64,000 nt of DNA from Streptomyces humicola (GTDB lineage: Bacteria > Actinomycetota > Actinomycetes > Streptomycetales > Streptomycetaceae), in assembly GCF_024436035.1 (NCBI RefSeq), contig NZ_JANFNG010000006.1, positions 1 through 64,000 of the forward strand, written 5' to 3'. A program made the translations under genes and the position numbers. The notes under the pieces are model-generated. The model was given only the letters and a program-made list of their open reading frames with translations. It had not been told where the DNA came from and did no database searches. This document shows, piece by piece, positions 32,925 to 41,963 of the stretch; the first letter of the stretch is position 1, and every line of letters starts with the position of its first letter.

Positions 32925-34636
32925 GGTCGGGCCTCCGCGTGGGTGGTGGGGGGAAACGCAGTCGTGTCGGTCGTGTCGACGCACAGCGCGCTGTCCGGAC
33001 TGAGACGGACGACGAGGTGGCGCCGCCAGTTCTCGTCGTCTCGCAGCGGGCGGTCCTCGCGCCAGTGGCAGCCACGGGTCTCCTCACGGCGGCGCGCGGC
33101 GGCGACCAGCACCCGCGCGACGAGGCAGAGGTTGGTGGCCTCCCAGCTCTCCACGCACGGCTCAGCGGTCTTCTCGTCGCGCTCCAGGGCCTCGACCGCT
33201 TGCTCCTGGATGCGCGCCAGGGCCGCGCCGGCGCGCTCCAGGCTCTCGGCGCTGCGCAGCACCCCGGCGCCCTCGGTCATGATCCGCTGGACCTCGTACC
33301 GCACGGCGGGCTCCAGCAGCGGATCGCGGGACGGCGCCGGGACCACCGGCGCTCCGGGCGCCCGGAGCGAGGACGTCACGTCCTCGGCGATGCGCTCAGC
33401 GAAGACCAGGCCTTCGAGGAGGGAGTTGGAGGCGAGACGGTTCGCGCCGTGAACGCCGGTGCACGCCACCTCGCCACACGCGTACAAGCCGGGGACGGTG
33501 GTACGGCCGCGCAGATCGGTGCGTACCCCGCCGGACGCGTAGTGCGCGGCGGGTGCGACCGGGACCGGCTCGGTGACCGGGTCGATGCCGTTCGCGCGGC
33601 AGGCGGCGAGGATCGTCGGGAAGCGGCGTTCCCACATCTCGGCGCCGAAGTGGCGGGCGTCGAGGTACATGTGGTCGGCGCCGGTCTCGTGCATGCGGCG
33701 CATGATGCCCTTGGCGACGATGTCGCGCGGTGCCAGTTCGGCCAGTTCGTGCTGCCCTTGCATGAACCGCACGCCGTCGGCGTCGACGAGGTGGGCGCCC
33801 TCGCCGCGTACCGCCTCGGAGACCAGCGGCTGCTGGCCCTCGGCGTCCGGGCCGAGCCACAGCACGGTCGGGTGGAACTGCACGAACTCCAGGTCGCTCA
33901 CCTCGGCTCCGGCGCGCAACGCGAGCGCAACCCCGTCGCCGGTCGAGACCGCCGGGTTGGTGGTGGCAGAGAAGACCTGGCCCATGCCGCCGGTGGCGAG
34001 GACGACCGCCCTGGCGTGCACCGCGCCGACCCCGTCGCGCTGCCCCTCCCCCATGACGTGCAGGGAGACGCCCGCGGTCCGGCCTTCGGCGTCGGTGAGC
34101 AGGTCGAGGACGAGGGCGTTCTCGACGGTCTCGATGCCTGCCTGCCGTACGGCGTCGACGAGCGCGCGGGAGACCTCGGCACCGGTCGCGTCACCGCCCG
34201 CGTGCGCGATGCGGCTGCGGTGGTGGCCGCCCTCGCGGGTCAGCAGGATCTCGCCGGTCGCCTGCGAGGTGTCGAAGCGCGCGCCCGAGGCGATCAGCCG
34301 GCGTACGGCGTCGGGGCCCTCGGTGACCAGGGTGCGCACCGCGTTCTCGTCGCACAGCCCGGCCCCTGCGACCAGCGTGTCGTCGAGGTGCTGCCGAGGG
34401 GTGTCGCCGTCGCCGAGCGCGGCCGCTATGCCGCCCTGGGCCCAGCGGGTCGAGCCGTCGTCGAGCTTCGCCTTGGTGACGACGGTGACCTTGGCGCCCT
34501 CGGCCGCACAGCGCAGCGCCGCCGTCAGGCCCGCGACTCCGGAGCCGACGACGACCACGTCGGCCTCGATGGCCCAGCCGGGGGCGGGTGCGAGCAGCCG
34601 TATTCCGGTGTGGTGGCCGGTGGCGCTGGCGTTCAT
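32921..34636 (-). CDS. nadB: L-aspartate oxidase
   Basis: A flavoenzyme that oxidises aspartate to iminoaspartate, the first step of de novo NAD synthesis. The 571-aa protein has the N-terminal FAD motif VVVVGSGVAGLTAAL, the substrate-site region STRWAQGGIAAAL, the GEGAHLVD and ASGGVRTDLRGRT motifs, and HGANRLASNSLLEGLVF. A helical C-terminal domain completes it. ATG 34636 overlaps the panC stop (ATGA). Its partner nadA is not in the window. Confidence 0.96.
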   Translation of the reverse strand: MNASATGHHTGIRLLAPAPGWAIEADVVVVGSGVAGLTAALRCAAEGAKVTVVTKAKLDDGSTRWAQGGIAAALGDGDTPRQHLDDTLVAGAGLCDENAVRTLVTEGPDAVRRLIASGARFDTSQATGEILLTREGGHHRSRIAHAGGDATGAEVSRALVDAVRQAGIETVENALVLDLLTDAEGRTAGVSLHVMGEGQRDGVGAVHARAVVLATGGMGQVFSATTNPAVSTGDGVALALRAGAEVSDLEFVQFHPTVLWLGPDAEGQQPLVSEAVRGEGAHLVDADGVRFMQGQHELAELAPRDIVAKGIMRRMHETGADHMYLDARHFGAEMWERRFPTILAACRANGIDPVTEPVPVAPAAHYASGGVRTDLRGRTTVPGLYACGEVACTGVHGANRLASNSLLEGLVFAERIAEDVTSSLRAPGAPVVPAPSRDPLLEPAVRYEVQRIMTEGAGVLRSAESLERAGAALARIQEQAVEALERDEKTAEPCVESWEATNLCLVARVLVAAARRREETRGCHWREDRPLRDDENWRRHLVVRLSPDSALCVDTTDTTAFPPTTHAEARP

Positions 34637-35487
34637 CTGCGGGCTCCGAACTGCAGGGGGATGTTGTCGATCAGCCGCGTGGTGCCTGCCTTCGCCGCGA
34701 CGGCGAGGACCGCAGGACCGGTGTGGTCCGAGGCGGCCTCGGTGAAGTCTGCCGGGTCGACCAGGGCAAGGTAGTCGACGGCCAGACCGTGAGACGCGTC
34801 GAGCACGGCGCGAGCCGCTTTCCGTACCGCGTCGGGTCCCGCGGTGAGCGCGTCGCGCCCGGCGAACAGGGCGCGGGACAGGGCGAGGGCGTCGGCTCGC
34901 TCGTCGGGCGTCAGATAGCGGTTGCGGCTGGACATCGCCAGCCCGTCGCTCTCGCGGACCGTCGGCACAGCGACGATCTCGGTGTCGAAGTTCAGGTCGG
35001 CGGCCATGCGGCGGATCAGCGCCAGCTGCTGGGCGTCCTTCTGGCCGAAGAAGGCGATCTCGGCGCGGGTGAGGTGGAGCAGTTTGGCCACGACGGTGAG
35101 CATCCCGTCGAAGTGTCCGGGCCGCGAGGCTCCCTCGTAGCGCTCCCCCATGGGGCCCGCGGCGATCCGGACCCACGGCTCGCCGCCCGGGTAGACCTGG
35201 TCGGCGGAGGGCGCGAAGACGATGTCGGCGCCCTCCCGCTCGGCGAGCTTCACGTCGGCGTCGAGGGTGCGCGGATAGCGGTCGAGGTCCTCGTTCGGGC
35301 CGAACTGCAGCGGGTTGACGAAGACGGTGACGACGACCTGCCCGTCGGCGCCCGCCCGCTCGCGGGCGGCGCGGATGAGCGCGGCATGGCCCTCGTGCAG
35401 CGCGCCCATCGTCATCACGACCGCGCGCGGCCTGCGTGCGCCGCCCGCGGCGTGCAGTTCGCGAGCGGTGTGCAGCAACTCGGTCAA
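34633..35487 (-). CDS. panC: Pantothenate synthetase
   Basis: Joins pantoate and beta-alanine with ATP. The 284-aa protein has the HIGH-type motif MTMGALHEGH, VFVNPLQFGPNEDLDRYPR, the KDAQQL and KLLHL regions and the KMSKS-like loop DGLAMSSRNRYL. The start is an unusual TTG at 35487 whose last two bases overlap the TGA of the DUF2520 gene (TTGA); GGAGGG a few nt upstream supports it. panD, often the next gene in actinobacteria, is missing from this operon. Confidence 0.95.
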   Translation of the reverse strand: MTELLHTARELHAAGGARRPRAVVMTMGALHEGHAALIRAARERAGADGQVVVTVFVNPLQFGPNEDLDRYPRTLDADVKLAEREGADIVFAPSADQVYPGGEPWVRIAAGPMGERYEGASRPGHFDGMLTVVAKLLHLTRAEIAFFGQKDAQQLALIRRMAADLNFDTEIVAVPTVRESDGLAMSSRNRYLTPDERADALALSRALFAGRDALTAGPDAVRKAARAVLDASHGLAVDYLALVDPADFTEAASDHTGPAVLAVAAKAGTTRLIDNIPLQFGARR

Positions 35488-36398
35488 CGGGACCCTCCCT
35501 CGGCGAGCACATCGAGCAGCGCCTCGGCCAGCTCCGGCTTGAGCATTCCGCCGGCCAGCGCACGGTCCGCCGTCGCGCGCGCCATCGCCACATAGCTGGC
35601 AACGGCCTGCGGCGAGTGGCGGCGCAACACCTCCACGTGGGCGGCGACGGTACCGGCGTCGCCCCGCGAGACCGGCCCGGTCAGCGCCTGGTCGCCGGAG
35701 CGCAGCGCGTTGTCGAGCGCCGCGCCGAGCAGCGGGCCGAGCATACGTCCGGGCGCCTCGACGCCGGCCGCGCTCAGCAGCTCCATGGACTGGGCGACGA
35801 GCGTGACGAGGTGGTTGGCGCCGATGGCGAGGGCCGCGTGGTAGAGCGGGCGCGCCTCCTCCTCGATCCACTCGGGCTCACCGCCCATCTCCACCACCAG
35901 CGCCTCCGCCGCGAGCCGCAGCTGCTGCGGCGCGGTGACGCCGAACGAGCAGCCGACGAGCCGCTGGACATCGACCGAGGTGCCGGTGAAGGTCATGGCG
36001 GGGTGCAGGGCGAGCGGCAGCGCCCCGGCGCGCAACGCCGGATCGAGCACGGACGTGCCGTACCGGCCCGAGGTGTGCACCAGCAGCTGGCCGGGGCGGA
36101 CCGCTCCGGTGGCGGCGAGACCCGAGACCAGACCGGGCAGCACGTCGTCGGGGACCGTGAGCAGGACGAGCTCGGCGCGGGCCAGCACCTCGTCCGGTTC
36201 GACGAGCGGCACGCCGGGCAGCAGGGTCTCCGCGCGATGGCGGGAGGCGTCGGAGACCCCGGAGGCCGCGACAGGGCGGTGGCCGGCGAGCTGGAGCGCG
36301 GCGGCGAGCGCGGGGCCGACCCGGCCTGCGCCGACGACTCCGACGGTCAGGCGCGCAGGCCGGTCCTTGGCGGACTCGGTGGTGCGGGGGGTGTTCAC
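35484..36398 (-). CDS. Rossmann-like DUF2520 oxidoreductase
   Basis: A 304-aa NAD(P)-binding protein. It has the dinucleotide motif LTVGVVGAGRVGPALAAAL, then LLTVPDDVLPGLV, a substrate-region block LALHPAMTFTG, and a helical C-terminal DUF2520 domain (LYHAALAIGANHLVTLVAQS). The layout is that of 6-phosphogluconate-dehydrogenase-like enzymes such as ketopantoate reductase. It heads the panC-nadB-nadC-coaX operon, as in mycobacteria, so a role in pantoate supply is possible but unproven. GTG 36398 has GGAAGG 7 nt upstream. Confidence 0.85.
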   Translation of the reverse strand: MNTPRTTESAKDRPARLTVGVVGAGRVGPALAAALQLAGHRPVAASGVSDASRHRAETLLPGVPLVEPDEVLARAELVLLTVPDDVLPGLVSGLAATGAVRPGQLLVHTSGRYGTSVLDPALRAGALPLALHPAMTFTGTSVDVQRLVGCSFGVTAPQQLRLAAEALVVEMGGEPEWIEEEARPLYHAALAIGANHLVTLVAQSMELLSAAGVEAPGRMLGPLLGAALDNALRSGDQALTGPVSRGDAGTVAAHVEVLRRHSPQAVASYVAMARATADRALAGGMLKPELAEALLDVLAEGGSR

Positions 36399-36522
36399 GC
36401 GACGGCCTTCCGTTCCAGTCCTCGGCGGGTACCGGACGTTCACTATCGCTCAATGCTACGTGAGCGCCATCCGTCGGCTCCGGGCGGTTTCCGGTGCAGG
36501 GTGGCTGCGGCATGATCGGCGC

Positions 36523-37689
36523 ATGAACGGGCGCACGGGCATGACGGACGAGCAGCAGGCGCAGGAGCGTCGGATCGCCGCCTGGCGTGGGGCCGAGCGG
36601 ATACTCGGCCACCGGCCGGAGAGCCTCGGTGAGCGGCTCGCCCGGCTGGCGGCGGACGCGCCCGCCGTGTACGACCTCGGCGAGCCGACCGACATCTATG
36701 GCAACGGGGTCGTCGAGGCGGTGGAGCGGCGGGTCGCGGAACTGCTCGGGCTTCCGGCGGCGGCGTTCTTCCCGACCGGGACGATGGCGCAGCAGGTCGC
36801 CCTGCGCTGCTGGGCCGGACGGACCGGCAATCCCGTGGTGGCGTTGCATCCGCTCGCCCATCCCGAGGTGCACGAGCGCGGCGCGCTCTCGGCCCTTACC
36901 GGGCTGCGCACGGTGCACCCCACCCGTACTCCGCGGCTGCCGACCGCGGACGAAGTGCGCGACCTCGACGAGCCGTTCGGCACCTTGATGCTCGAACTTC
37001 CGTTGCGCGACGCCGGTTTCGTCCTGCCGTCCTGGGAGGAGCTGACCGCCGTGGTGGAGGCGGCCCGCGAGCGCGATGCCGTGGTGCACCTCGACGGGGC
37101 GCGGCTGTGGGAGTGCACCGGGCATTTCGGACGGCCGTTGCCGGAGATCGCCGGACTCGCGGACAGCGTCTACGTCTCGTTCTACAAGTCGCTGGGCGGC
37201 ATATCGGGTGCCGCGCTCGCCGGTCCCGACGCTCTGGTGGAGGAGGCGAAAACGTGGCGGCACCGCTACGGCGGTCAGCTCTTCCAGCAGTGGCCCGCCG
37301 CGCTCGCAGCACTGGCCGGGCTGCGTGACGAACGGCCGCGCCTTCCCGGCTATGTGGCGCACGCCAAGGTCGTGGCGAAGGCGCTACGGGACGCGCTCGG
37401 CGCGGCGCCGTGGTCGAGGCTGCACCCCGAGGTGCCGCAGACCCACCAGTTCCAGGTGTGGCTGCCGTATCCGCCTCAGGTGCTGGACGAGGCCGGGCTG
37501 CTCCAGGCGGAGGAGACGAAGACGGCGCTCTTCCGGCGCTGGTGGGAGCCGGGCGTGCCGGGCTTGTCGACGACCGAGGTGACCGTCGCCGGGCCGGACG
37601 TGGAGCGGTGGACGGCGGCGGCGGTCGCCGAGGCCGTCGGCGACTTCCTGGAACGGGTGGACCGCGTGGCGCGGGCCGAGCAGGGGTGA
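36523..37689 (+). CDS. Threonine aldolase family / beta-eliminating lyase PLP enzyme
   Basis: A 388-aa fold-type I PLP enzyme. Features include EPTDIYGNGVVEAVERRVAE, FFPTGTMAQQVALR, the cofactor aspartate region VVHLDGARLWE, and the PLP lysine in YVSFYKSLGG. Low-specificity threonine aldolases cleave threonine to glycine and acetaldehyde; substrate preference cannot be read. ATG 36523 has no ribosome binding site; CATGAT 6 nt upstream suggests a leaderless mRNA, and ATG 36541 is an alternative. It diverges from the DUF2520 operon and ends 1 nt short of the response regulator stop. Confidence 0.87.
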   Translation: MNGRTGMTDEQQAQERRIAAWRGAERILGHRPESLGERLARLAADAPAVYDLGEPTDIYGNGVVEAVERRVAELLGLPAAAFFPTGTMAQQVALRCWAGRTGNPVVALHPLAHPEVHERGALSALTGLRTVHPTRTPRLPTADEVRDLDEPFGTLMLELPLRDAGFVLPSWEELTAVVEAARERDAVVHLDGARLWECTGHFGRPLPEIAGLADSVYVSFYKSLGGISGAALAGPDALVEEAKTWRHRYGGQLFQQWPAALAALAGLRDERPRLPGYVAHAKVVAKALRDALGAAPWSRLHPEVPQTHQFQVWLPYPPQVLDEAGLLQAEETKTALFRRWWEPGVPGLSTTEVTVAGPDVERWTAAAVAEAVGDFLERVDRVARAEQG

Positions 37690-37690
37690 C

Positions 37691-38377
37691 TCAGGTGAGG
37701 CCGCCGGCCCGCACCAGGCCCGTCTCGTAGGCGAGCACCACGGCCTGGACCCGGTCGCGCAGCTCCAGCTTGGTGAGGATGCGGCCGACGTGCGTCTTGA
37801 CCGTCGCCTCGGAGAGCACCAGCCGCTCGGCGATCTCCCCGTTGGACAGCCCCTGGGCGACCAGCAGCAGCACCTCGCGCTCCCGCTCGGTCAGCCGCCT
37901 CAGCTCCGCGCTGTCCGGCTCGGTGGCGCTCGGCAGCATGGGCGCGAACCGGTCGATGAGGCGGCGGGTCGTGCTCGGCGCGACCACCGCGTCACCGCTG
38001 TGGACGGCGCGGATCGCGGCGAGCAGCTCGTCGGGCGGGACGTCCTTGAGCATGAAGCCGCTCGCGCCCGCCTTGAGCGCCGCGAAGGCGTACTCGTCGA
38101 GATCGAAGGTGGTCAGTATCAGCACCCGTGGCCCGTCGTCGCCCGTGGTGCGGCCGGGTGCGCCGCAGATCCGGCGGGTCGCCTCGACGCCGTCGAGCTT
38201 CGGCATGCGGACGTCCATCAGCACCACGTCCACCGGCGTCGTGCGCAGCGCCTCCAGCGCCTCCGCGCCGTCGCCCGCCTCGGCCACGACTTCCATGTCG
38301 GGCTGCGCCTGGAGCACCATCCGGAATCCGGTGCGCAGCAGCACCTGGTCGTCGACGAGCATCACGCGGATCGCCAT
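37691..38377 (-). CDS. NarL/FixJ-type response regulator
   Basis: A 228-aa regulator: a receiver domain (VMLVDDQVLLRTGFRMVL, phospho-Asp in VDVVLMDVRMPK, Lys in GFMLKDVPP) and a LuxR-type helix-turn-helix domain (LTEREREVLLLVAQGLSN, VKTHVGRILTKL). ATG 38377 has a GGGAGG ribosome binding site. The kinase gene lies 58 nt upstream on the same strand, so the two form a two-component system. The signal and targets are unknown. Confidence 0.94.
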   Translation of the reverse strand: MAIRVMLVDDQVLLRTGFRMVLQAQPDMEVVAEAGDGAEALEALRTTPVDVVLMDVRMPKLDGVEATRRICGAPGRTTGDDGPRVLILTTFDLDEYAFAALKAGASGFMLKDVPPDELLAAIRAVHSGDAVVAPSTTRRLIDRFAPMLPSATEPDSAELRRLTEREREVLLLVAQGLSNGEIAERLVLSEATVKTHVGRILTKLELRDRVQAVVLAYETGLVRAGGLT

Positions 38378-38435
38378 CGTTTTCGTTCCCTCCCTCGACT
38401 TCGGCCCTCGGCCCTCGGCCTCGACGTGCTGGTTC

Positions 38436-39632
38436 TCAACGTGCCGGCTTCAGCGGCAGCGCCGCGCTGATGCGGAAGCCTCCGCCCGGCCGCGGTCCGG
38501 TGTCCAGAGTGCCGCCCACCATGGTGATGCGTTCCCGCATGCCGATCAGCCCCTGGCCGAGGCCGTCGGCGCCGCCGTCCTCGTACAACTCGTGCTGCGA
38601 ACCGCGCCCGTCGTCCTCGATGAGCATCTGCAACTCGGATTCGGCGTAGGTGAGATGGACGGTCGCGCGGGCGCACGGGCCGCCGTGTTTGCGGGTGTTG
38701 GTGAGTGCTTCCTGCACGATGCGGTAGGCCGTCAGCTCCACGCCGCTCGACAGCGGCCGCGGGGAGCCGTCGACGGCGAAATCGACCGGCAGGCCGGCGC
38801 CACGCACCTGCTCTATGAGATCACCCAGCTGGTCGACGCCGGGCTGCGGCACGTACTCCCCGCCGCTGTCGTCCGACGCGCGCAGCAGCCCCAGCAGGCG
38901 GCGCATCTCGGCGAGCGCGAGGCGGCCGGTCTGCGAGATCGTGCCGAGCGCCTGCTTCGCCTGCTCCGGAGAGCTGTCCAGGACGTAGGCCGCACCGTCC
39001 GCCTGCACCACCATCACCGAGACGTTGTGCGCCACGACGTCGTGGAGCTCCCGGGCTATGCGGGCCCGCTCGGCGGCGACCGCGGCCTTGGACTGTGCTT
39101 CGCGCTCGCGTTGCAGCCGCTCGGCGCGCTCCTCGAGCTGGGCGTAGTAGGCGCGGCGGGTGCGCAGCGAATCGCCGATCACCCAGGCGAGGGCGAACGG
39201 GATGGTGAGGAAGACGGCCTGGATCAGCCACGTCCAGCCGGTGTCGAAGCTGCTGTGCCAGCGCCACTGCGCGAGCGGCGCGGCGCACAGGCCGCCGACG
39301 AGCGCGAGCAGCGAGGCCCACCGGGCCCCGGTGGAGGCGACGGTGTAGACGATGACCAGCATTGCGAAGTCGGCGGGTGATATCTGGACGTCGGCGGCGA
39401 GCTGACCGGCCCCGACCGCGACCGTCAGCAGCAGCATCCGCTCGGGCCTGCGGCGGCGCAGGGCGACGGCCAGGGAGAGCGCGAAGGCGGCGAGCAGGTC
39501 GAGCAGCCGCTCGCGGCCGGTGAAGGGGGTGTGCTGCATGACTTCGAGCGCGGAGACCGCGAACAGGATGACGCCCCAGAAGGTGTCGACCCCTGTCGGG
39601 TGCCTGCGGAAGAAGTCGTAGAGACGCTGCAC
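38436..39632 (-). CDS. Sensor histidine kinase (HisKA_3 type)
   Basis: A 398-aa membrane kinase. About five membrane helices (LFAVSALEVM ... FLTIPFALAWVIGD) form an N-terminal sensor. A short coiled coil (EERAERLQREREAQSKAAVA), the phosphorylation motif ARELHDVVAHNVSVMV, and a HATPase domain (EALTNTRKHGG, DDGRG, GLIGMRERITMVGG) follow. It partners the NarL-type regulator downstream. GTG 39632 follows TACTCT (39645-39640) by 7 nt, so it may be leaderless; GTG 39650 is the alternative start. Confidence 0.92.
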   Translation of the reverse strand: MQRLYDFFRRHPTGVDTFWGVILFAVSALEVMQHTPFTGRERLLDLLAAFALSLAVALRRRRPERMLLLTVAVGAGQLAADVQISPADFAMLVIVYTVASTGARWASLLALVGGLCAAPLAQWRWHSSFDTGWTWLIQAVFLTIPFALAWVIGDSLRTRRAYYAQLEERAERLQREREAQSKAAVAAERARIARELHDVVAHNVSVMVVQADGAAYVLDSSPEQAKQALGTISQTGRLALAEMRRLLGLLRASDDSGGEYVPQPGVDQLGDLIEQVRGAGLPVDFAVDGSPRPLSSGVELTAYRIVQEALTNTRKHGGPCARATVHLTYAESELQMLIEDDGRGSQHELYEDGGADGLGQGLIGMRERITMVGGTLDTGPRPGGGFRISAALPLKPAR

Positions 39633-39766
39633 GTCACCCAGAGTAGGCACCGGCGATATCTGCGGGGGTCAACCGGCAGGGCGATCCTGGCGGGGGCGGG
39701 TACTCCGCAGGGTGGAGGCGCCTTCGGCCAACCGCTGCGGCCTGCGGTTGCGCCTAGGGTTGAGCA

Positions 39767-40798
39767 GTGACCGGCGAGTGGATCTCCTGGCGGGAGGCGA
39801 TGGAGAGGGCGCTGTACGGCGCCGGGGGCTTCTTCCGGCGCGCGGAGGGCCCGGCCGGGCACTTCCGCACGTCGGTGCATGCCTCGCCGCTGTACGCGGG
39901 CGCCGTGGCGGAGCTGCTGGGGCGGGTCGACGAGGTGCTCGGCCGGCCCGGGAGGCTGGCGCTCGTGGACGTCGGTGCCGGGCGTGGCGAGCTGCTGGCG
40001 GGGGTGCTCGCGTGCCTGCCGCACCAGGTGGCGGCGCGGCTGCAGCCGTACGCCGTCGAGCGGGCCGCACGCCCGGAGGGGCTCGACGAGCGCATCCGGT
40101 GGACGGACACGCCACCGCAGGGTGTGACGGGGCTGCTCTTCGCCAATGAATGGCTGGACAACGTCCCTGTCGACGTCGCCGAGGTGGACGAGGACGGCGT
40201 GCCCCGCTATGTGCTCGTCCGGCCGTCGGACGGCACGGAGCGGCTGGGCGCCCCCGTCGAGGGCCGGGACGCCGCGTGGCTTGAGCAGTGGTGGCCGATC
40301 GCGGGCGAGCCGGGCGCGCGGGCCGAGATCGGCCGCACGAGGGACGATGCCTGGGCGGCGGCGGTGGGATCGCTCACCCGCGGGGTGGCCGTCGCCGTGG
40401 ACTACGCGCACGAGCGCGATGCGCGTCCGCCCTTCGGCACCCTGACCGGTTTCCGCGAGGGACGGGAGGTGAGTCCCGTCCCGGACGGGTCGTGCGATGT
40501 GACGGCCCATGTCGCGGTGGACGCGTGCGCGGCGGCAGCCGGGGGTGGGCCCGGTGGGGTGATGGCGGTGTCGCAGCGGGACGCGCTGCGCGCCCTGGGG
40601 GTCGCGGGGCGGCGCCCCCCGCTGGCGCTGGCGGCGCAGGATGCCGCGGCGTATGTGCGGGCGCTGGCCGCGGCGGGCGAGGCGGCGGAACTCCTCGCCC
40701 CCGGCGGGCTGGGGGATTTCTCGTGGCTGGTGGTGGGGGTCGGGTGCGCGCCCCCGTTTCCGCGGTGCGGCGGATCACCTGGGAGACTGTCCCCATGA
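39767..40798 (+). CDS. MidA/NDUFAF7-like SAM-dependent methyltransferase (DUF185)
   Basis: A 343-aa class I methyltransferase with SAM motif [17 protein letters not shown] (about residues 66-81). The DUF185-type N-terminus [22 protein letters not shown] and the acceptor-site segment [15 protein letters not shown] are also present. The eukaryotic homologue NDUFAF7/MidA dimethylates an arginine of the complex I NDUFS2 (NuoD) subunit. Here the next gene, overlapping by ATGA, is a NuoD paralogue, so the same enzyme-substrate relation is likely. GTG 39767 follows TAGGGT (39755-39760) by 6 nt: leaderless. Confidence 0.85.
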   Translation: MTGEWISWREAMERALYGAGGFFRRAEGPAGHFRTSVHASPLYAGAVAELLGRVDEVLGRPGRLALVDVGAGRGELLAGVLACLPHQVAARLQPYAVERAARPEGLDERIRWTDTPPQGVTGLLFANEWLDNVPVDVAEVDEDGVPRYVLVRPSDGTERLGAPVEGRDAAWLEQWWPIAGEPGARAEIGRTRDDAWAAAVGSLTRGVAVAVDYAHERDARPPFGTLTGFREGREVSPVPDGSCDVTAHVAVDACAAAAGGGPGGVMAVSQRDALRALGVAGRRPPLALAAQDAAAYVRALAAAGEAAELLAPGGLGDFSWLVVGVGCAPPFPRCGGSPGRLSP

Positions 40799-41940
40799 CG
40801 ACGGAGACCACGATCGGTATCGGCGGCGCCGCCGAGGGGACCGACATGGTGCTGAACATCGGGCCGCAGCACCCCGCGACCCACGGCGTGCTGCGGCTGC
40901 GGCTGACGCTCGACGGCGAGCGGATCAGCCACGCCGAGCCCGTCGTCGGCTACATGCACCGCGGGGCGGAGAAGCTCTTCGAGGCGCGCGACTACCGCCA
41001 GATCGTCATGCTCGCCAACCGCCACGACTGGCTCTCGGCGTTCTCCAACGAGCTGGGTGTGGTGCTCGCGGTCGAGCGGATGCTGGGCATGGAGGTCCCG
41101 GAGCGCGCCGTGTGGACACGCACGCTGCTCGCCGAGCTGAACCGGGTGCTCAACCACCTGATGTTCCTCGGCTCGTACCCGCTCGAACTGGGCGGGATCA
41201 CGCCGATCTTCTACGCGTTCACCGAGCGCGAGGAGCTCCAGCACGTGATGGAGGAGATCTCCGGCGGCCGGATGCACTACATGTTCAACCGGGTCGGGGG
41301 CCTGAAGGAGGACCTCCCGAACGGCTGGCTCGGGCGCGCCCGGCAGGCGGTGGCCGACGTGCGCTCCCGGATGGAGGTCTTCGACCGGCTGGTGTTGGGC
41401 AACGAGATCTTCCGCGGGCGGACCCGGGGCGTCGGCACCCTCGCGCCGCGGATCGTGCACGCCTACGGGATGAGCGGGCCCATCGCGCGGGCCTCCGGTG
41501 TCGACTTCGATCTGCGGCGGGACGAACCGTATCTGGCGTACGGGGAGTTGCAGGACACCCTGAAGGTCGTCACGCGGACCGAGGGCGACTGCCTGGCGCG
41601 GTTCGAGTGCCTGCTGGAGCAGACGCACAACTCGCTCGACCTCGCCGACGCCTGCCTCGACCGGATCGCGGAACTGCCGCCCGGGCCGATCAACCAGCGG
41701 CTTCCGAAGGTGCTCAAGGCCCCCGAGGGCGAGACATACGCCTGGACGGAGAACCCCCTCGGCATCAACGGCTACTACCTGGTCTCGAAGGGTGAGAAGA
41801 CCCCGTACCGCCTCAAGCTGCGGTCGGCCTCCTACAACAACATCCAGGCGCTGACCGAGCTGCTGCCGGGGACGCTGGTCGCCGACATGGTGGCGATCCT
41901 CGGGTCGTTCTTCTTCGTCGTCGGAGACATCGACAAGTGA
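40795..41940 (+). CDS. nuoD2: Orphan NADH dehydrogenase subunit D paralogue (NuoD2)
   Basis: A 381-aa protein of the complex I 49-kDa/NuoD family: [34 protein letters not shown], the long central helical region, and the C-terminal [17 protein letters not shown] and [18 protein letters not shown]. No other nuo genes are present, so it is outside the main nuo operon. His30 of the quinone site and Arg56 (the residue methylated by MidA in the mitochondrial protein) are kept. The quinone-site tyrosine appears to be Trp79 (NRHDWLS). This suggests altered redox chemistry. ATG 40795 overlaps the methyltransferase stop. Confidence 0.92.
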   Translation: MTTETTIGIGGAAEGTDMVLNIGPQHPATHGVLRLRLTLDGERISHAEPVVGYMHRGAEKLFEARDYRQIVMLANRHDWLSAFSNELGVVLAVERMLGMEVPERAVWTRTLLAELNRVLNHLMFLGSYPLELGGITPIFYAFTEREELQHVMEEISGGRMHYMFNRVGGLKEDLPNGWLGRARQAVADVRSRMEVFDRLVLGNEIFRGRTRGVGTLAPRIVHAYGMSGPIARASGVDFDLRRDEPYLAYGELQDTLKVVTRTEGDCLARFECLLEQTHNSLDLADACLDRIAELPPGPINQRLPKVLKAPEGETYAWTENPLGINGYYLVSKGEKTPYRLKLRSASYNNIQALTELLPGTLVADMVAILGSFFFVVGDIDK

Positions 41941-41963
41941 CGAGTACGGACGAAAGGTAAGGA

